This document shows, in pieces, positions 32,641 to 43,442 of a stretch of DNA of 64,000 nt. The position numbers and the translations under genes are program-made. The DNA is from Malaya genurostris (Eukaryota; Arthropoda; Insecta; Diptera; Culicidae): the NCBI RefSeq assembly GCF_030247185.1, contig NC_080571.1, positions 254,359,771 through 254,423,770 of the forward strand, given 5' to 3'. The first letter of the stretch is position 1. The number at the start of each line of letters is the position of its first letter. The notes below the pieces were generated by a model. It saw only the letters and a program-made list of their open reading frames with translations, did no database searches and was not told the origin of the DNA.

Positions 32641-33610
32641 ACGCGACGCAACAGAACAAACTTTGAAGCAGTTCCTTGTAAAGCTTTTAAGCATCGAGAA
32701 AGTTTCCGCAAAACTTGTTCTGTACGTTCTAGTCGCCAAAAAGTGCCACGCGTACTTTAATGCCCCGAAAATACTGAACGGATTGCTATCACACTTGGCA
32801 TAGCTGCTTTCTGCTTCTCAGAGATAGTTGCAAGGGTATTTTTATAGGAGATGGGAGCGAAGCAAGTATCCTTAACAGGGGGCATAAGAAAATTTATTTA
32901 ATTTTACGAGAATCGATACTTTTTAAAGAACATAGGTACTTTTTGCGTAACTTAGATATGATTATAAGGGTGTGGTGGATGTAGTACGTCCCTCTAAAAA
33001 GGGGATGTGCCGTTACAAACATCACAACTACGGAACTACTGAACGGATTGCTATCAAATTTGGCACAGATACTTCTTGCTCTTTAGAGATGATCATTAGG
33101 ACATTTTCAGGGGGGAAAGTGTGTAGCAAGTGTCCTTAACATGGGAGGAGAGGGTCAATGACGAAATTTATATAATTTGAAGAGAATCGGCAATTAGATT
33201 AGAAGGAGGGATTTTTGAAAAAAAATTTCATCTCCCATTTTTTGTAAAACAAGATAGTGGCAAGAATTTCAAGATCGTAGTAGATAGTATTGCTGTTGTT
33301 AATTCGATAGCAACACAATTTTCTTTAAATAATTTCAAAGGATCTGGTTCCATTTTGCGGGAAATTCAAAGAACTAAGGTAAAATAATCTTTATCTGTCT
33401 ATGAACGTGAGTGTATTTAAGTCTCAGCGTAACAACAAAACAACTAAACGGATCGCCACCAAGTTTGACACATGTATCGAAGGTGGAAATCGATATCTTT
33501 TTAAAAGCACAGATACTTTCTACACTACTCAGGGTAATCATGAAGGAGATCTGTAGTAAGTTCACTGACAAAAAGGAAGTTATATCAAAATAGATTATAA
33601 GGTTATTTTG
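32641..33610. repeat. Diverged tandem repeat, about three units
   Basis: The block ACTGAACGGATTGCTATCA with TTTGGCACAGATACTT-like continuation begins at 32778, 33039 and, more diverged, 33436. Shared features between the first two units include CTTCTCAGAGATAGTTG / CTTTAGAGATGATCATTAGG and AGCAAGTRTCCTTAACA. Unit length is 260-400 bp. Class unknown. Confidence 0.5.
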
Positions 33611-34364
33611 AGGGTGAGAGTGGACTAAGTGCGCCGAACATGAAAAGTGTAAGGAAAAATTGATTGGGTTTCACGAAAAATTGGTACTTCTTTACGAGTA
33701 AAGCATATTTATAGCAATTAAGTGAGGCTCACAAAAATATTAACAAGAGGGAGGGGAAATAAGTATTCTCAACATTGATCTGAATTGACGAAATCATACA
33801 ATCAAGGTGCATTTTTTATGAAAATGGAGAAAACTGTCGACTTGAGGTGATGGAAATAAGATTACAAAAACATTTGTATTAACTGAATCATTATTCTATA
33901 GGTTTTCCTCCCCGGAAAATAACCAAAATGGTTAAAGCTTTGGTAAAATAAATTATATAAAAACGTTATTTTATAGTATCTAGTTATGATGTTAAACAGC
34001 CTTTCGTTATAAAATAATCATTATCAGATGGAAAATGTTTAGCAATTACGTGGAAATAATGATGTCATAAAAATTTTTATGAAGAGAAGGGAGTAGCAAG
34101 ATCGAATGTGACGAGGAAGTACGAAAGTACGTTACAAGCACATATACATATGTAACTCGGAGATTACTAAGAAGGTATTTATAGAGATAAAGGTGTTTTA
34201 AATGTTTCCAACAAAAGGGTTCAAATATAAAACTGACCAATTTGACGAGAATACCATGAAAATTATGAATATTGTGAGATCTGAGATGGGAAATCTGAAA
34301 ATGAACGGAGTATTGTTCAATCGGGTTGCCGTCTAAGTTATGTTTCACTACAATCAGAGTATTT
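33611..34364. other. AT-rich stretch without recognised gene
   Basis: Continues the AT-rich character of the preceding repeats, but no element or gene was recognised. Confidence 0.4.
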
Positions 34365-36310
34365 CACTAAGCAGGACCTAGTCGCTTGGTCTGCTCACAT
34401 TGACTTCAGGATTGAAAGAGCTTGTATGGCGTTCGGCCAATGCGGACGAGCTTTTGGAAAATCATGGGGACTTAAACCCAGATACATTCATTGGATCTAC
34501 ACAACTATTGTTAGACCAATTCTAGCATATGGATGTCTTGTATGGTGGCAGAAAGGAGAAGTCGCGACAGTTCAGTCAAAGCTAAATCATCTCCAAAGGA
34601 TGGTCCTAATTGCGATGAGCATTCACGACAACTCCTACTGCTGCTCTAGAGGCGCTACTGTGCATTAAACCACTACATGTGTTCCTAAAACAAGAAGCAT
34701 TATCTTGTGCATACCGTCTTAAGGTTACAGGGCTTTGGAACAGTAACCCATTAGATTATGCTACCAGCCACACTCGCTTGTGGTCTCAAATGGTTACGTG
34801 GGATGAGTATTTAATTGCTCCTAGTGACCTAACTCTCACATGCAGTTTTCCTTTCAAAACATTCAATGTGAGCTATCCTCTTCGTGAAGAATGGTTGTCT
34901 GGTTGTCTGGAACGACAACTTGATGAACACATAGTTTGTTATACGAACGGTTCTCTGTTGAATGGTCGTGCTGGTGCTGGTGTCTACTGTGTTGAAATGA
35001 GGCTGGAGCAGTCTCATTCACTTGGTAGATACTGTACTGTGTTTCAAGCAGAAATCTACGCGATTCTGTGTGGAGTACAATTGGCACTTCAGCAGAGGAT
35101 CTGTGGTAAGCGAATTTATTTTTGTTCCAACAGTCAGGCCGCCTTAAAAGCACTCAGTTCGAATGACTCACAGTAGAATCTAGTGATCGCATGTCGAACT
35201 CAAATTGAGGACCTCAGCATTTCAAATGCTGTTTACTTCTTATGGGTACCCGGCCATTCTGGTATTACTGGAAATGAATGGGCTGATGAGTTGGCTAGAG
35301 CTGGTGCAACGAATGATTTCGTTGGTCCTGAACCAGCTTTACCACTTTCAACTATTTGGATAAAGCACAAGATTCGTTCTTGGGCTGAATCCAAACATGC
35401 CAGCTACTGGCGCAGCTTGCAAACTTGCGCTCAGACAAAAGCATTTCTACCAGATTTAAATCTGAAAATGTCAAAGTGTCTACTGCATTTTTCCAAGCAT
35501 CATTGCAGTATTCTGGTCAGAGCTCTGACTGGACATTGCAAACTCAATTATCACATGGCTACTATTCAACGTGCTGAGTATTATTCGTGTGATTTGTGTG
35601 AATGCGATTACGGTACTTCATATCATCTGATATGTAACTGTCCCGCATTGACTCAACTACGTATCTGGGTTTTTGGTTCTCCATACTTGGTTGAGTCTGT
35701 GTATGCGGAGCTAAAATTAAAGGATATTCTCTCGTTTCTCACCCAATGTGGTAAGGAGCTATAGTCAAAAGGGTTCATCGTTCTTCCTGGAGTGAATGAA
35801 TCCTTTCTGTATTGACCTTAAAAAGGTTTTAGCAGATTGTTTGGCATCCTTTGGGGGGTACCGAATTTACTTCTGCTCGTACATAATGCGAATCGTTCTG
35901 CATTCTTCCGGGAGTGCAGAATGGTGTCGCTTTTGTAAGATCTCTAAATCGTTGAGGTTCAGAATTTACGTCTGCTTCCACTAAATGTGATCCCCAGCAG
36001 ATTGTTCAGCATCCCTTAGGGGTGCAGAATTTACTTCTGCATTTATGTGTTTTTGTGTCGTAAATTTTTCCCATCCTCCTAGTCCAACTCTTACCATCTC
36101 CTTTCAATCCTTCCCTCTTACATATCGGGAAAATAATGCTAAAAACAAATTGATGGCAAGGCACAAATCTCCGAATATCAAGAGGAACGTGCCATTTGAG
36201 CCAATTTTTTCTGATTCCTGATTCCTGAAGCAGGACAACTTCGAGAATTTTGTTCGACCTTCCCTTCACGGAACATTTCCGAGCATCGCCGGGTAATTCA
36301 GCTAGTATTT
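34365..36310 (+). mobile_element. 3' end of an RNase H-bearing non-LTR retrotransposon
   Basis: This 5'-truncated copy contains the end of the reverse transcriptase/thumb region, the RNase H domain, the C-terminal cysteine-rich region and a 3' UTR of about 500 bp. RNase H downstream of the reverse transcriptase is characteristic of the I, R1 and LOA groups. The 3' UTR has an internal direct repeat: GCAGATTGTTTGGCATCC at 35832 and GCAGATTGTTCAGCATCC at 35997, each followed by GAATTTACTTCTGC. Exact ends and target duplications were not found. Confidence 0.8.
34372..35764 (+). pseudogene. Non-LTR ORF2 fragment: RT thumb, RNase H, Cys-rich tail
   Basis: The order is: WSAHIDFRIERACMAFGQCG and PRYIHWIYTTIVRPILAYG (end of the reverse transcriptase); a frameshift near 34622; the spacer FLKQEALSCAYRL; the RNase H domain from about 34935 (CYTNGSLLNGRAGAG, FQAEIYAI, FCSNSQAALKAL); a stop at 35174-35176; then LWVPGHSGITGNEWADELA, and the C-terminal motif with paired cysteines (CDLCECDYGTSYHLICNC). 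RNase H normally uses Asp, Glu, Asp, Asp. Here the Glu and last Asp remain, but the first Asp (usually YTDGS) is Asn and the third (usually SDSQ) is Asn. With the frameshift and stop, this copy is dead. Confidence 0.85.
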
Positions 36311-36960
36311 TCATAAATATTTGTTAAAGATTCTTCAAACAAAGCGTTTTATGAATCTTGAATGAAAACCTTTGCAAGTTTTTTATTTGATACTGAACTA
36401 TTTTTTTACGTTAAATTGGGATCTAGTAGAACAGCAACAAACTTGTAGATGTTTTTTACAGGTAATTACATTTCTTCACAGTGCACCTATTCTGTAAGTT
36501 GTAAGTTAGCAACCGTAGCACATTCTTTTGTTAGGCGCCTGGTACTCTGTTCAAACCACGACCAAATTCCTTTCTTAACGGCACTCGTCGAACATTCCAA
36601 TCGGTTTGTTACCGAGGGCCAACAAGGAGTTGTTTCGTCGTTACTATTGTCGACTGTCACCAGTATCATACCGCAACAGGTTCGAACAAAGCGCTTCTAA
36701 TTAACTGTTACAATCTGCTTCAACAGCGTCGTGGCATGGCTGCAGGCTGCCGGCAAGCAATGGTTAACCGTTTCTGGTCTCCTACCGTCTACAATCCAAC
36801 AAAAGTTAGCTGACACGTTACAAAAATATAGTTGCTTTGCGGTGAAGTGACCGTTGATCACACGCCGAGCTGCGATTCAGCGGCTCAACAGAAGCACGCT
36901 CGGTTTTAGACGAAGCCAACACCAATCATTAAAATGGATTTTAAGCTCATAAAAATGTCA
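36311..36960. other. Stretch without recognised gene
   Basis: Open frames at 36449-36700 (plus) and 36487-36669 (minus) overlap and show no motif I recognise. Nothing is called. Confidence 0.4.
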
Positions 36961-37266
36961 TTACTGGGACGAATCCGAATGAGTCGGTGGAGTTGTTTTT
37001 GTTTTGCCGTTGTTGATGTTTGCGGTTATTTTGTCACAAAGCTGACATGAGTTGGTTTTCAGGTTTCCAGAGCATGAGAAGTGCTGAAGCGTTTGCCGTT
37101 TGCTTGGAAATCCATCCAGCTGCGGCGATCGTTTGTTTTGCCGCGCTATGTACGCAAGTGAGTTACGTAAACTGATTAGTGTTTTCGGGTGAACTGCATT
37201 TTTGAGATTTTTCTGCATTTTTCCTTCTAACGATTGCACCATATAATCACATTGGTTTTCGTTCAA
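36961..37266 (-). CDS. Unrecognised ORF, possible gag-like or host fragment
   Basis: The minus-strand frame of about 101 codons contains QCDYMVQSLEGKMQKNLKN and ends with a hydrophilic tail rich in Lys, Asn and Thr (ITANINNGKTKTTPPT). Cysteines occur as FSCSGN and SCQLCDK, which does not make a standard zinc knuckle. The composition resembles a retroelement gag spacer or a disordered host protein region, and GC is above the neighbourhood. No second copy lies in the window. The function is unknown. Confidence 0.25.
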   Translation of the reverse strand: MNENQCDYMVQSLEGKMQKNLKNAVHPKTLISLRNSLAYIARQNKRSPQLDGFPSKRQTLQHFSCSGNLKTNSCQLCDKITANINNGKTKTTPPTHSDSSQ

Positions 37267-38374
37267 TACTGTTCATTTGCATATTCGGTTGGCTGCACAC
37301 ATACGCTAATCCTATAGACGGAATTAGCACCGAAAGGAAACCGTCAAACAAACGTGTGACTTTTATCAAACTTGTCCCTAGCCTGCTTCATTAAAAACTG
37401 CCACCAATCAACGGGTTTCTCTGACAAGTTGTCAATTTTGACGCAATTCAGACAAGTGCACCGTTTGTAATCGTGATGTTTGGCTCATTTCCATTCACTC
37501 GACAGTGGCTTTTACCTTCGGTTGGACACTTTTCCTATCTATATGTAAATCATTTCCACTTGCTTGGTCTGCGACGTGTCGCTGGCAGGCAAACAGCTGC
37601 GTTCCATACCGAACTGTTAGTGCCAGTGCTAGTCGAAGCGGTGAATGAATTTTGCCTTTAGGAAAATGATTTTGCATCGGTTGATTGTTGATTTATCTAT
37701 GATCGTATGATTCGATTTTTTCGATTGTGATAGTTAAACATAGTACTTATTTGCCTATCGGGTCTTTCTGGCAATAAGTCCGAAGTTGGGATTCAAACTC
37801 AGGTTAAACTGCGTGAGTTTATGTGGTCGTTTTACTGCTATTCCCGTTCTCAATGGCTCGATTATTAGAAATATTTAGTAGAAAGATCAATCGACGAAAT
37901 GATGATCGATGCTTGAACCGCTTGAAACTATTCCACAGTGTAACAATGATTTTATACTTTGAACGTGGCATAGTAGAGATTGTTTATCTTGTCGAACAAA
38001 ACACAATACTGTGTTCGGAATTTTTGTAACACCATAAAACTTTTTATTTATTGTTTGAAACGTTAAAGAAGACTAAAATTTTCCGTGAAAATCTGAAATG
38101 TTTACCTTGTTTTCATTGTTTTTCGATTTTGCTGCCATTTTCTTGGAACATGTTACTGAACTTACTTGATATAGGACACATATCATCTAAAAATAATGAA
38201 AATAGTTTAAACTACGACGTTTTTCTAAGAAATAAAATTCAATGTTGAGGGCTCTCCAGAGCAACAGCATGCATCGGAAAGGAATAGGCACAATACAAGA
38301 GCAATTCAGAGTTCAAACCAAAAATTGATTTTCCGGATTATGCATTTCTTGATTTTACAGCTCTTTATACACTA
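37267..38374. other. Stretch without recognised gene
   Basis: No gene or repeat was recognised; short overlapping open frames only. Confidence 0.4.
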
Positions 38375-38870
38375 TATCTCTTACTTTTTTTCCTTTCTTA
38401 CATAGCAAGGCTATGCAATCGCTGTAAAAACTGATTTTACAACAGAGGCCCGAAGGGCCGAGTCTCATACCATTCGACTTTGTTCGTCGAGATCACAAAA
38501 TTTCTGAGCATGGGTATGTGTGTGTGCATGTATAACGGAGTGTATGTGACAAATAATGTCACTCAATTGTCTCAGAGAAGGCTGAACCGATTTTCACAAA
38601 CTCAGATTCAAATTAAAGGTCTTACGGTTCCATAGACTGCTATTGAATTTTAATCCCGATTCGAATTCCGATTCCGGAATTACAAGGTAATTTGTGCAAA
38701 TCCTTCAGAAAATGTGCACTCAATTTTCTCGAAAATTTCTCAACCGATTTGCACAAACTAAGATGAAAATAAAATGTCTTGAGATTGTTTAGAAAGTCTT
38801 CGAAAAGTTAAGGGAAACACACAACAAAAACAGTTTCGGAAAATCGTTTTTTTTACACTTTCTTGTAGTT
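38375..38870. repeat. Family A repeat, left arm copy
   Basis: It begins GCAAGGCTATGCAATCGCTG near 38406, then GAGGCCCGAAGGGCCGAG (38445), ACCATTCGACTTTGTTCGTC and a GTGTGTG-rich stretch. It continues with GAACCGATTTTCACAAACTC and GATTCCGGAATTACAAGG, matching the arm at 18496-19000. No right end was found nearby. Confidence 0.6.
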
Positions 38871-39009
38871 TAACATGGACTTGGACATTGGCTCGCATTG
38901 GGCCGGGTCGGGTGTATGATGGTTTTGTGTGTGCCAAAATTTCCTATTTGACTGTTTGAGAAAAAAAAATTTCCCCGTGTTTTTCTGAAAACCAATTTTT
39001 CAAAGTCCG

Positions 39010-39300
39010 TAAACACGATCCTGCAAAATCTACTGAACCGATTCTTTTCAAACTTGAAACATACCTTCTTGATATAAAATGCCTCCCCCTACGGTATTGA
39101 AATTTTTCAATTTTCATATGATGGTAGTTTTTCACTTCAAAATTGGCGGAAATTTTGCGTAAGATTGCGTGTTTTGCTTAAATATGACACGAACTGTTAA
39201 AAAATCAAAGTCAATCAAATCAGGTTATCGTTTCTCCGTGAAAAATTACAAAAAAGTGTTTTTTGATTCAAATTATCCTTTATTCCCCCCTAAACTGATT
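39010..39300 (+). repeat. Dispersed repeat, copy 2 (first copy at 6655-7130)
   Basis: It shares CTACTGAACCGATTCTTTTC, TATAAAATGCCT, ATGGTAGTTTTTCACTTCAA, CACGAACTGTTAAAAAATCA and TTCAAATTATCCTTTATTCC with copy 1 in the same order. It is uninterrupted here and so shows the compact form. No coding content or clear termini. Confidence 0.6.
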
Positions 39301-40418
39301 TTTACAAATCTTGTTTCAAATTATAGCCCTCATTGTTTTAAAAGATACTGTGAAATTTCATCCAGTTTTGACTTCCGCTTCTAAAGTTATAAGGCGATGA
39401 GTGTCAAAACTATCAAACCGTAATACAAAATGGCAATGCAAAACCGGTACGCATCGGAACGTGCTGGTACGGAAGAAGAAAACACCACCGCCTTTGCGAA
39501 CGAAGCACACAGCGTGCTTTGTTAAATTTCGTATGGCATGTATGGGGAATCCAAAAGAGAATGAAACCTTAAAAAATACAGTCGAATTCATTGGCTATGC
39601 TTACAAGTGATTGTACTGATAAAAATAACAGAAATAAAAATCCAATCACAATTAATGTTTTATGATGCTATTTGAAAAATATCACTCTCCATTTTGCTTG
39701 AATTTCACTCACAGTAGTAACAGGAGAACAGGAGCACAGGTGTTCGTTTTCGTTTAGTTGGCTCAATCGAAAAAGTGCATGAAAGGTAAATCAGCCAGTT
39801 TTGATTCAAACAAAGTCTTTGTTTTTTAACTATCTCAGTGTTTTCATTACATAATTGCATTCGCATGTCATATTTGAAACTAGCTCAGGACGTCTCTACG
39901 TCTTAACAAATACTAAAACTCAAATCGTTAAATGAAAAAAAGTTTTTCATTGTACTTATTATATGTTAGTCAGAGTGTCTAATCGTCATAAAATTGAAGC
40001 CACAGTTAAGTATGAAATTTTAAAGCAGTTTTTATAACTATTTGAACTTACAGACCTGGCTATTTGATAGTCGCAATCCTGCCGGTTTCCGGGTTTCTGC
40101 TCTGGAAATACATTATCAAATATTCCATTGGGATTTGCATCGATTTCAAATGAAATGTTAATGAGAAAGGCATCATTACAGCACAAGGTGGATTAAAACT
40201 GATTTTTTACGTCTCATCTCTTCAAAATTTACACAGTGATAATTTGGATTTCAACGGAAAATTTTGAATAAAGTTGTTTAAAATAGATATCAGCAAAAAA
40301 TATTTGTTTGATCTTTTGTGTTTATAAGACGGGACATTCTTTTACAAACCTTACACCAAAAATAAAATCGCATTTTTCAACCGGATATTTTTTTAGCCTT
40401 CTATATAATAATTTAGTA
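39301..40418. other. Stretch without recognised gene
   Basis: At 39401-39610 a plus-strand frame and its minus shadow are open without motifs. At 40161-40200 ATGAGAAAGGCATCATTACA and GGTGGATTAAAAC look like one end of a mosquito MITE (inverse of 11756-11786). Otherwise nothing was recognised. Confidence 0.4.
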
Positions 40419-40420
40419 TA

Positions 40421-41040
40421 AAAGAGAGTGTTCGGTTTCCGGCACCCTTTTCTTTTAAGACTATAACCTCTGACTAAGTGCTCATTATGCAGAAATTTAT
40501 ACATCAATGGAAAGCTAAAGTCAGTAGCAAACAACTGAACAAGAAACTAAATTGATTCAATCGATTGAAAAAACTTTATTATAAATTTAGTAAAGTGATA
40601 AATTTTCGCCATTTCAAAAAAGGTGTTCGGTTACCGGTACCCCAAGAAATTTCGCTAAAAATGGAGAAATATAAGTAAAAAACTGCAATTATTCAAAGAA
40701 AGAACGAAATTTATTCTTTTCGGAGGCATTTTGGTCTTCATTGTCTGATGGTGACTTCGCCTTAGCTCTCTTGGCCAATGATTTGGATGGTGGCGCTTTC
40801 GGTGTTGATTAGGCCGGTCTTCCACCGGCTTCGCGGCATTGAATACGTTACTGGAGTCGAATTTATTGGCTTCTTATCCACTAAGCAACATTTAATGACA
40901 TAAATCAGTTCATTAAAGTTCATTTTCCTTAACTTGGACGATTTGTTTGAAGTCACCATGGCTAACAGAACCAGAGAACCGAAATTTTTACTTATATGAC
41001 GGATGTATTGAAGCCGTCAAGTTCCCCTACATCTTCCCCT
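40421..41040 (-). mobile_element. Short pogo/Tc-like element, copy 1
   Basis: The left end reads GAGAGTGTTCGGTTTCCGGC after TA (40419-40420). The right end, in reverse complement, begins TAGGGGAA at 41040 (a second TAGGGGAA lies at 41028). A further copy of the motif GTGTTCGGTTACCGGTACC lies internally at about 40624. The minus strand appears to encode a transposase start (ATG at 40959, MVTSNKSSKLRKMNFNELIY) that resembles a pogo/psq-type DNA-binding N-terminus, and a Lys/Ser/Asp-rich C-terminal tail (SPSDNEDQNASEKNKF) near 40710-40760. The catalytic core is missing. Copy 2 lies at 59275-60037. The pogo assignment is tentative. Confidence 0.5.
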
Positions 41041-41328
41041 ACATTTTCTATAAAAAAAAAACAATTTTATTCGTAGTTATAAGGTTTTGATGAATTGTGA
41101 TTAAATGCGAAAATATCTTGTCTTTGGAATTTATTATATCCTCTATTATTCTACAAATCGGATCATTTGCATTTTTTACACAATCCTGCTTGTTACATTG
41201 AGCTTCGGTCTTCAACCGTCATTTCCCAGTCGCTCTGTACTCTCGCTATGCGCATCTCCTTTGATCGCGCACAGTTGTACTCCGCAGTCGACGACATCTC
41301 CCAAGTTCTATACTGAGCATCACGTAGG

Positions 41329-41920
41329 CAGAGATGGCATTTCACTAGAGTGATACACCAGGACGTAGGTTTCAATTATACACTGCGGATACATTTGCTC
41401 CGCTCCACACAAAGCGGAAAGCGTACTTCTTCTCAGTGTCCAGACAGACAGACTTTGAGTGCGTGCTTGTGTTGAAAGCTGCTGGTGCGAGAGAATAACA
41501 TTCTCTTCGCACGAATCGCTCTCACGTACTCTCGCCTAAAACACCCAAGTGATCACTGGCGCGTAATGGTGAGCAAACACTTCTGTGAACTTCAATTAAT
41601 AGAGAGTAGATCTGGCCTTGCTCTGAAAAATTTGCAATGAAAACCGAAAATTTAATGACAAATTGTTTCATTTTGCTGATTTTGCGTGCCCACGCTTCTT
41701 CTTCGCAAACCATACACCAGAGTACTCATCGGCGTGTACATTTCTGTGAAAGTATCTGCATCCACCTCAGAGAATTTATTAGCTAATGCTCTAGCACTTT
41801 GGTGCGATTCAGTGAAGGAGGTAAAAGGAAATAAACAAACGCACTCATGATGCGTGCACACTTTATACAACAGTGGTGTATATATGTGAAAGAGAAGAGC
41901 TCTCGTTGAAGTTGTCAGTG
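41329..41920. mobile_element. hAT-like MITE, family 3
   Basis: A 592-bp element starting CAGAGATGGCATTTCACT and ending GAAGTTGTCAGTG is flanked by a perfect 8-bp duplication CACGTAGG (41321-41328 and 41921-41928). The termini fit the CAGNGATGGC style of hAT ends, although the right end is weak. The interior is GC-richer than the flanks, with repeated CTTCTGTGAA/TTTCTGTGAA words, and has no transposase. Confidence 0.8.
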
Positions 41921-41964
41921 CACGTAGGCATTCTCTCTTCCGGCTTTCTTGCTACATGTTCAGC

Positions 41965-42935
41965 CTACTGTAGTCTGCTGTATTTTATAGGCCTTCCAAT
42001 GTCCGCATATTTGTATACTGGGCGCAGCTCGTGATTCATGCGTCTGCACTTGTATACAGTAAGTTTTGTGCGCGCTTGCAAGCTCCGGGAGGTTACGTGT
42101 CCATAGAAAGCCCTATCAGCAGCTGCAACACGCCTTTTTACCTCTAATAGCATTATCGCATGTTACTAGTATTTCAAGATATATGAACTCGTCAAAAACC
42201 TCGTATCGTACCCCAATTATCTCCATCTCGAATCCTACACCGTTTGGGATACCACGTTATCTATCTGCCACACTGTACTTTGTCTTGGTAGAATTTATCA
42301 TCAACCCTATTCTCGCAGCTTCTTTCTAGAAGGGTACAGAAGCCTTTTCTATAGTTCTACGATCCAAACCAATAATACCAATGTCGTCCGTATAACCAAG
42401 GAGCATGTGAGACTTGTTGATGATGGTTTCGTTTCTCTGCACGCCGGATCTTCGTGACGCACCTTCGAGTGCTATATTGAACAACAAATTTGAGAGCGCG
42501 TCGCTCTGCTTCAATCCATCTAACGTCACGAGAGCATTGGATGTCGTACCAGCCATCGCTTTTTTTCAATAATATAATTTTTAAGGCACACTGCTTAAGC
42601 TCTAAGATGCCAAGGGCTTTTTCTAATTTTAATTAACGACTCACCTTGACGCTTGATTTCGATCCATCGAGCGTCGCCCGAATCAGACTAATTAGCTTTG
42701 CCGGAAGGCCATGTTCTAATATGATCTGCCATAATGTTTCACTGAGTGTATTGAAATCTACAAACAGATGATCATTCCTTTAGTTATACTTCCGAAAATT
42801 ATCGATAATTTGTCCGTCGTTCTAGAAAACCGTATTGGTATTCGTCTACAAATGCTGAACAAAACTGGAGAATGTCTCTTGTAGGCGGTATTGAGGAATG
42901 TTATGCCTCGATAGTTTTTACAATCAAATCGGTGA
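41965..42935 (-). pseudogene. RTE-type reverse transcriptase, heavily decayed
   Basis: Reading the minus strand from 42935 downwards, pieces in changing frames give: LNTAYKRHSPVLFS (42890), DEYQYGF (42840), ETLWQIILEHGLPAKLIS and LIRATLDGSKSSVK (42660-42750), then VTLDGLKQSDALSNLLFNIA and the catalytic box as LLGYTDDIGIIG (42380-42530), INSTKTKYSV, and EVKRRVAAADRAFYGH with SRSLQARTKLTVYK (42050-42140), ending RRMNHEL. The catalytic box is normally F/Y-A-D-D; here Ala is Thr. Several stops and shifts are present, and about 90 bp of unrelated T-rich sequence may interrupt it near 42570-42650. It belongs to the same clade as the tail at 31525-31860. Confidence 0.8.
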
Positions 42936-42944
42936 CCCTTTTTT

Positions 42945-43320
42945 GAAGATTAGGAATGTGCGTACAAGGGTTTTGTACGACCGTGTTTTGATGAAACACA
43001 AGGGCTACACTTTGATTGATGACGAAATATACATCAAACACGACTTTGAGCAGCTTCCCGGTTAAACGTTGTACATCACGACTGTGCCGAGAAGATGTTC
43101 GTGTTTGTCGGATATGTGGCGAAGAAGGTCACAATTCGGTAAGCGGTTTGCAGTTGTTGCCTGAAAACAGAACCATTCGTCACATGAAATCCCAAGTTTA
43201 CACTGGAAAATGCATGAAAAAGCGTGTGTTGCTGTTCATTCACAAGCGTAGTCATCTTTTGGTAGGATTTGGTCAGTTATCACTACTTCAAGTGATTCAG
43301 GGGTCATAAGCTGTCAAAAA
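42945..43320 (+). pseudogene. DD37E transposase fragment, plus strand
   Basis: The plus-strand reading gives LYDRVLMKHKGYTLIDDEIY (first catalytic Asp region, 42970-43030) with KHDFEQLPG, then in other frames RRSQFGKRFAV, LKTEPFVT, KKRVLLFIHK and, near 43255-43285, a match to FWPDLASCHY with the Pro codon changed to a stop (FW*DLVSYHYFK). The order matches the central part of ITmD37E transposases, as in 20263-21228. Both ends are missing. The C-terminal Glu motif is not present here but exists in the opposite-strand element 120 bp away. Confidence 0.7.
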
Positions 43321-43442
43321 GACCGATTTTATCCCCAAGTCAATGAATCTTCCGAATTGTACGGAATTTTGACCAATCGAAAAATACTAATCAGTTTCAA
43401 AGCTGCGACTTCGTGCACTTATTTATTTATTTACATGTAAAT

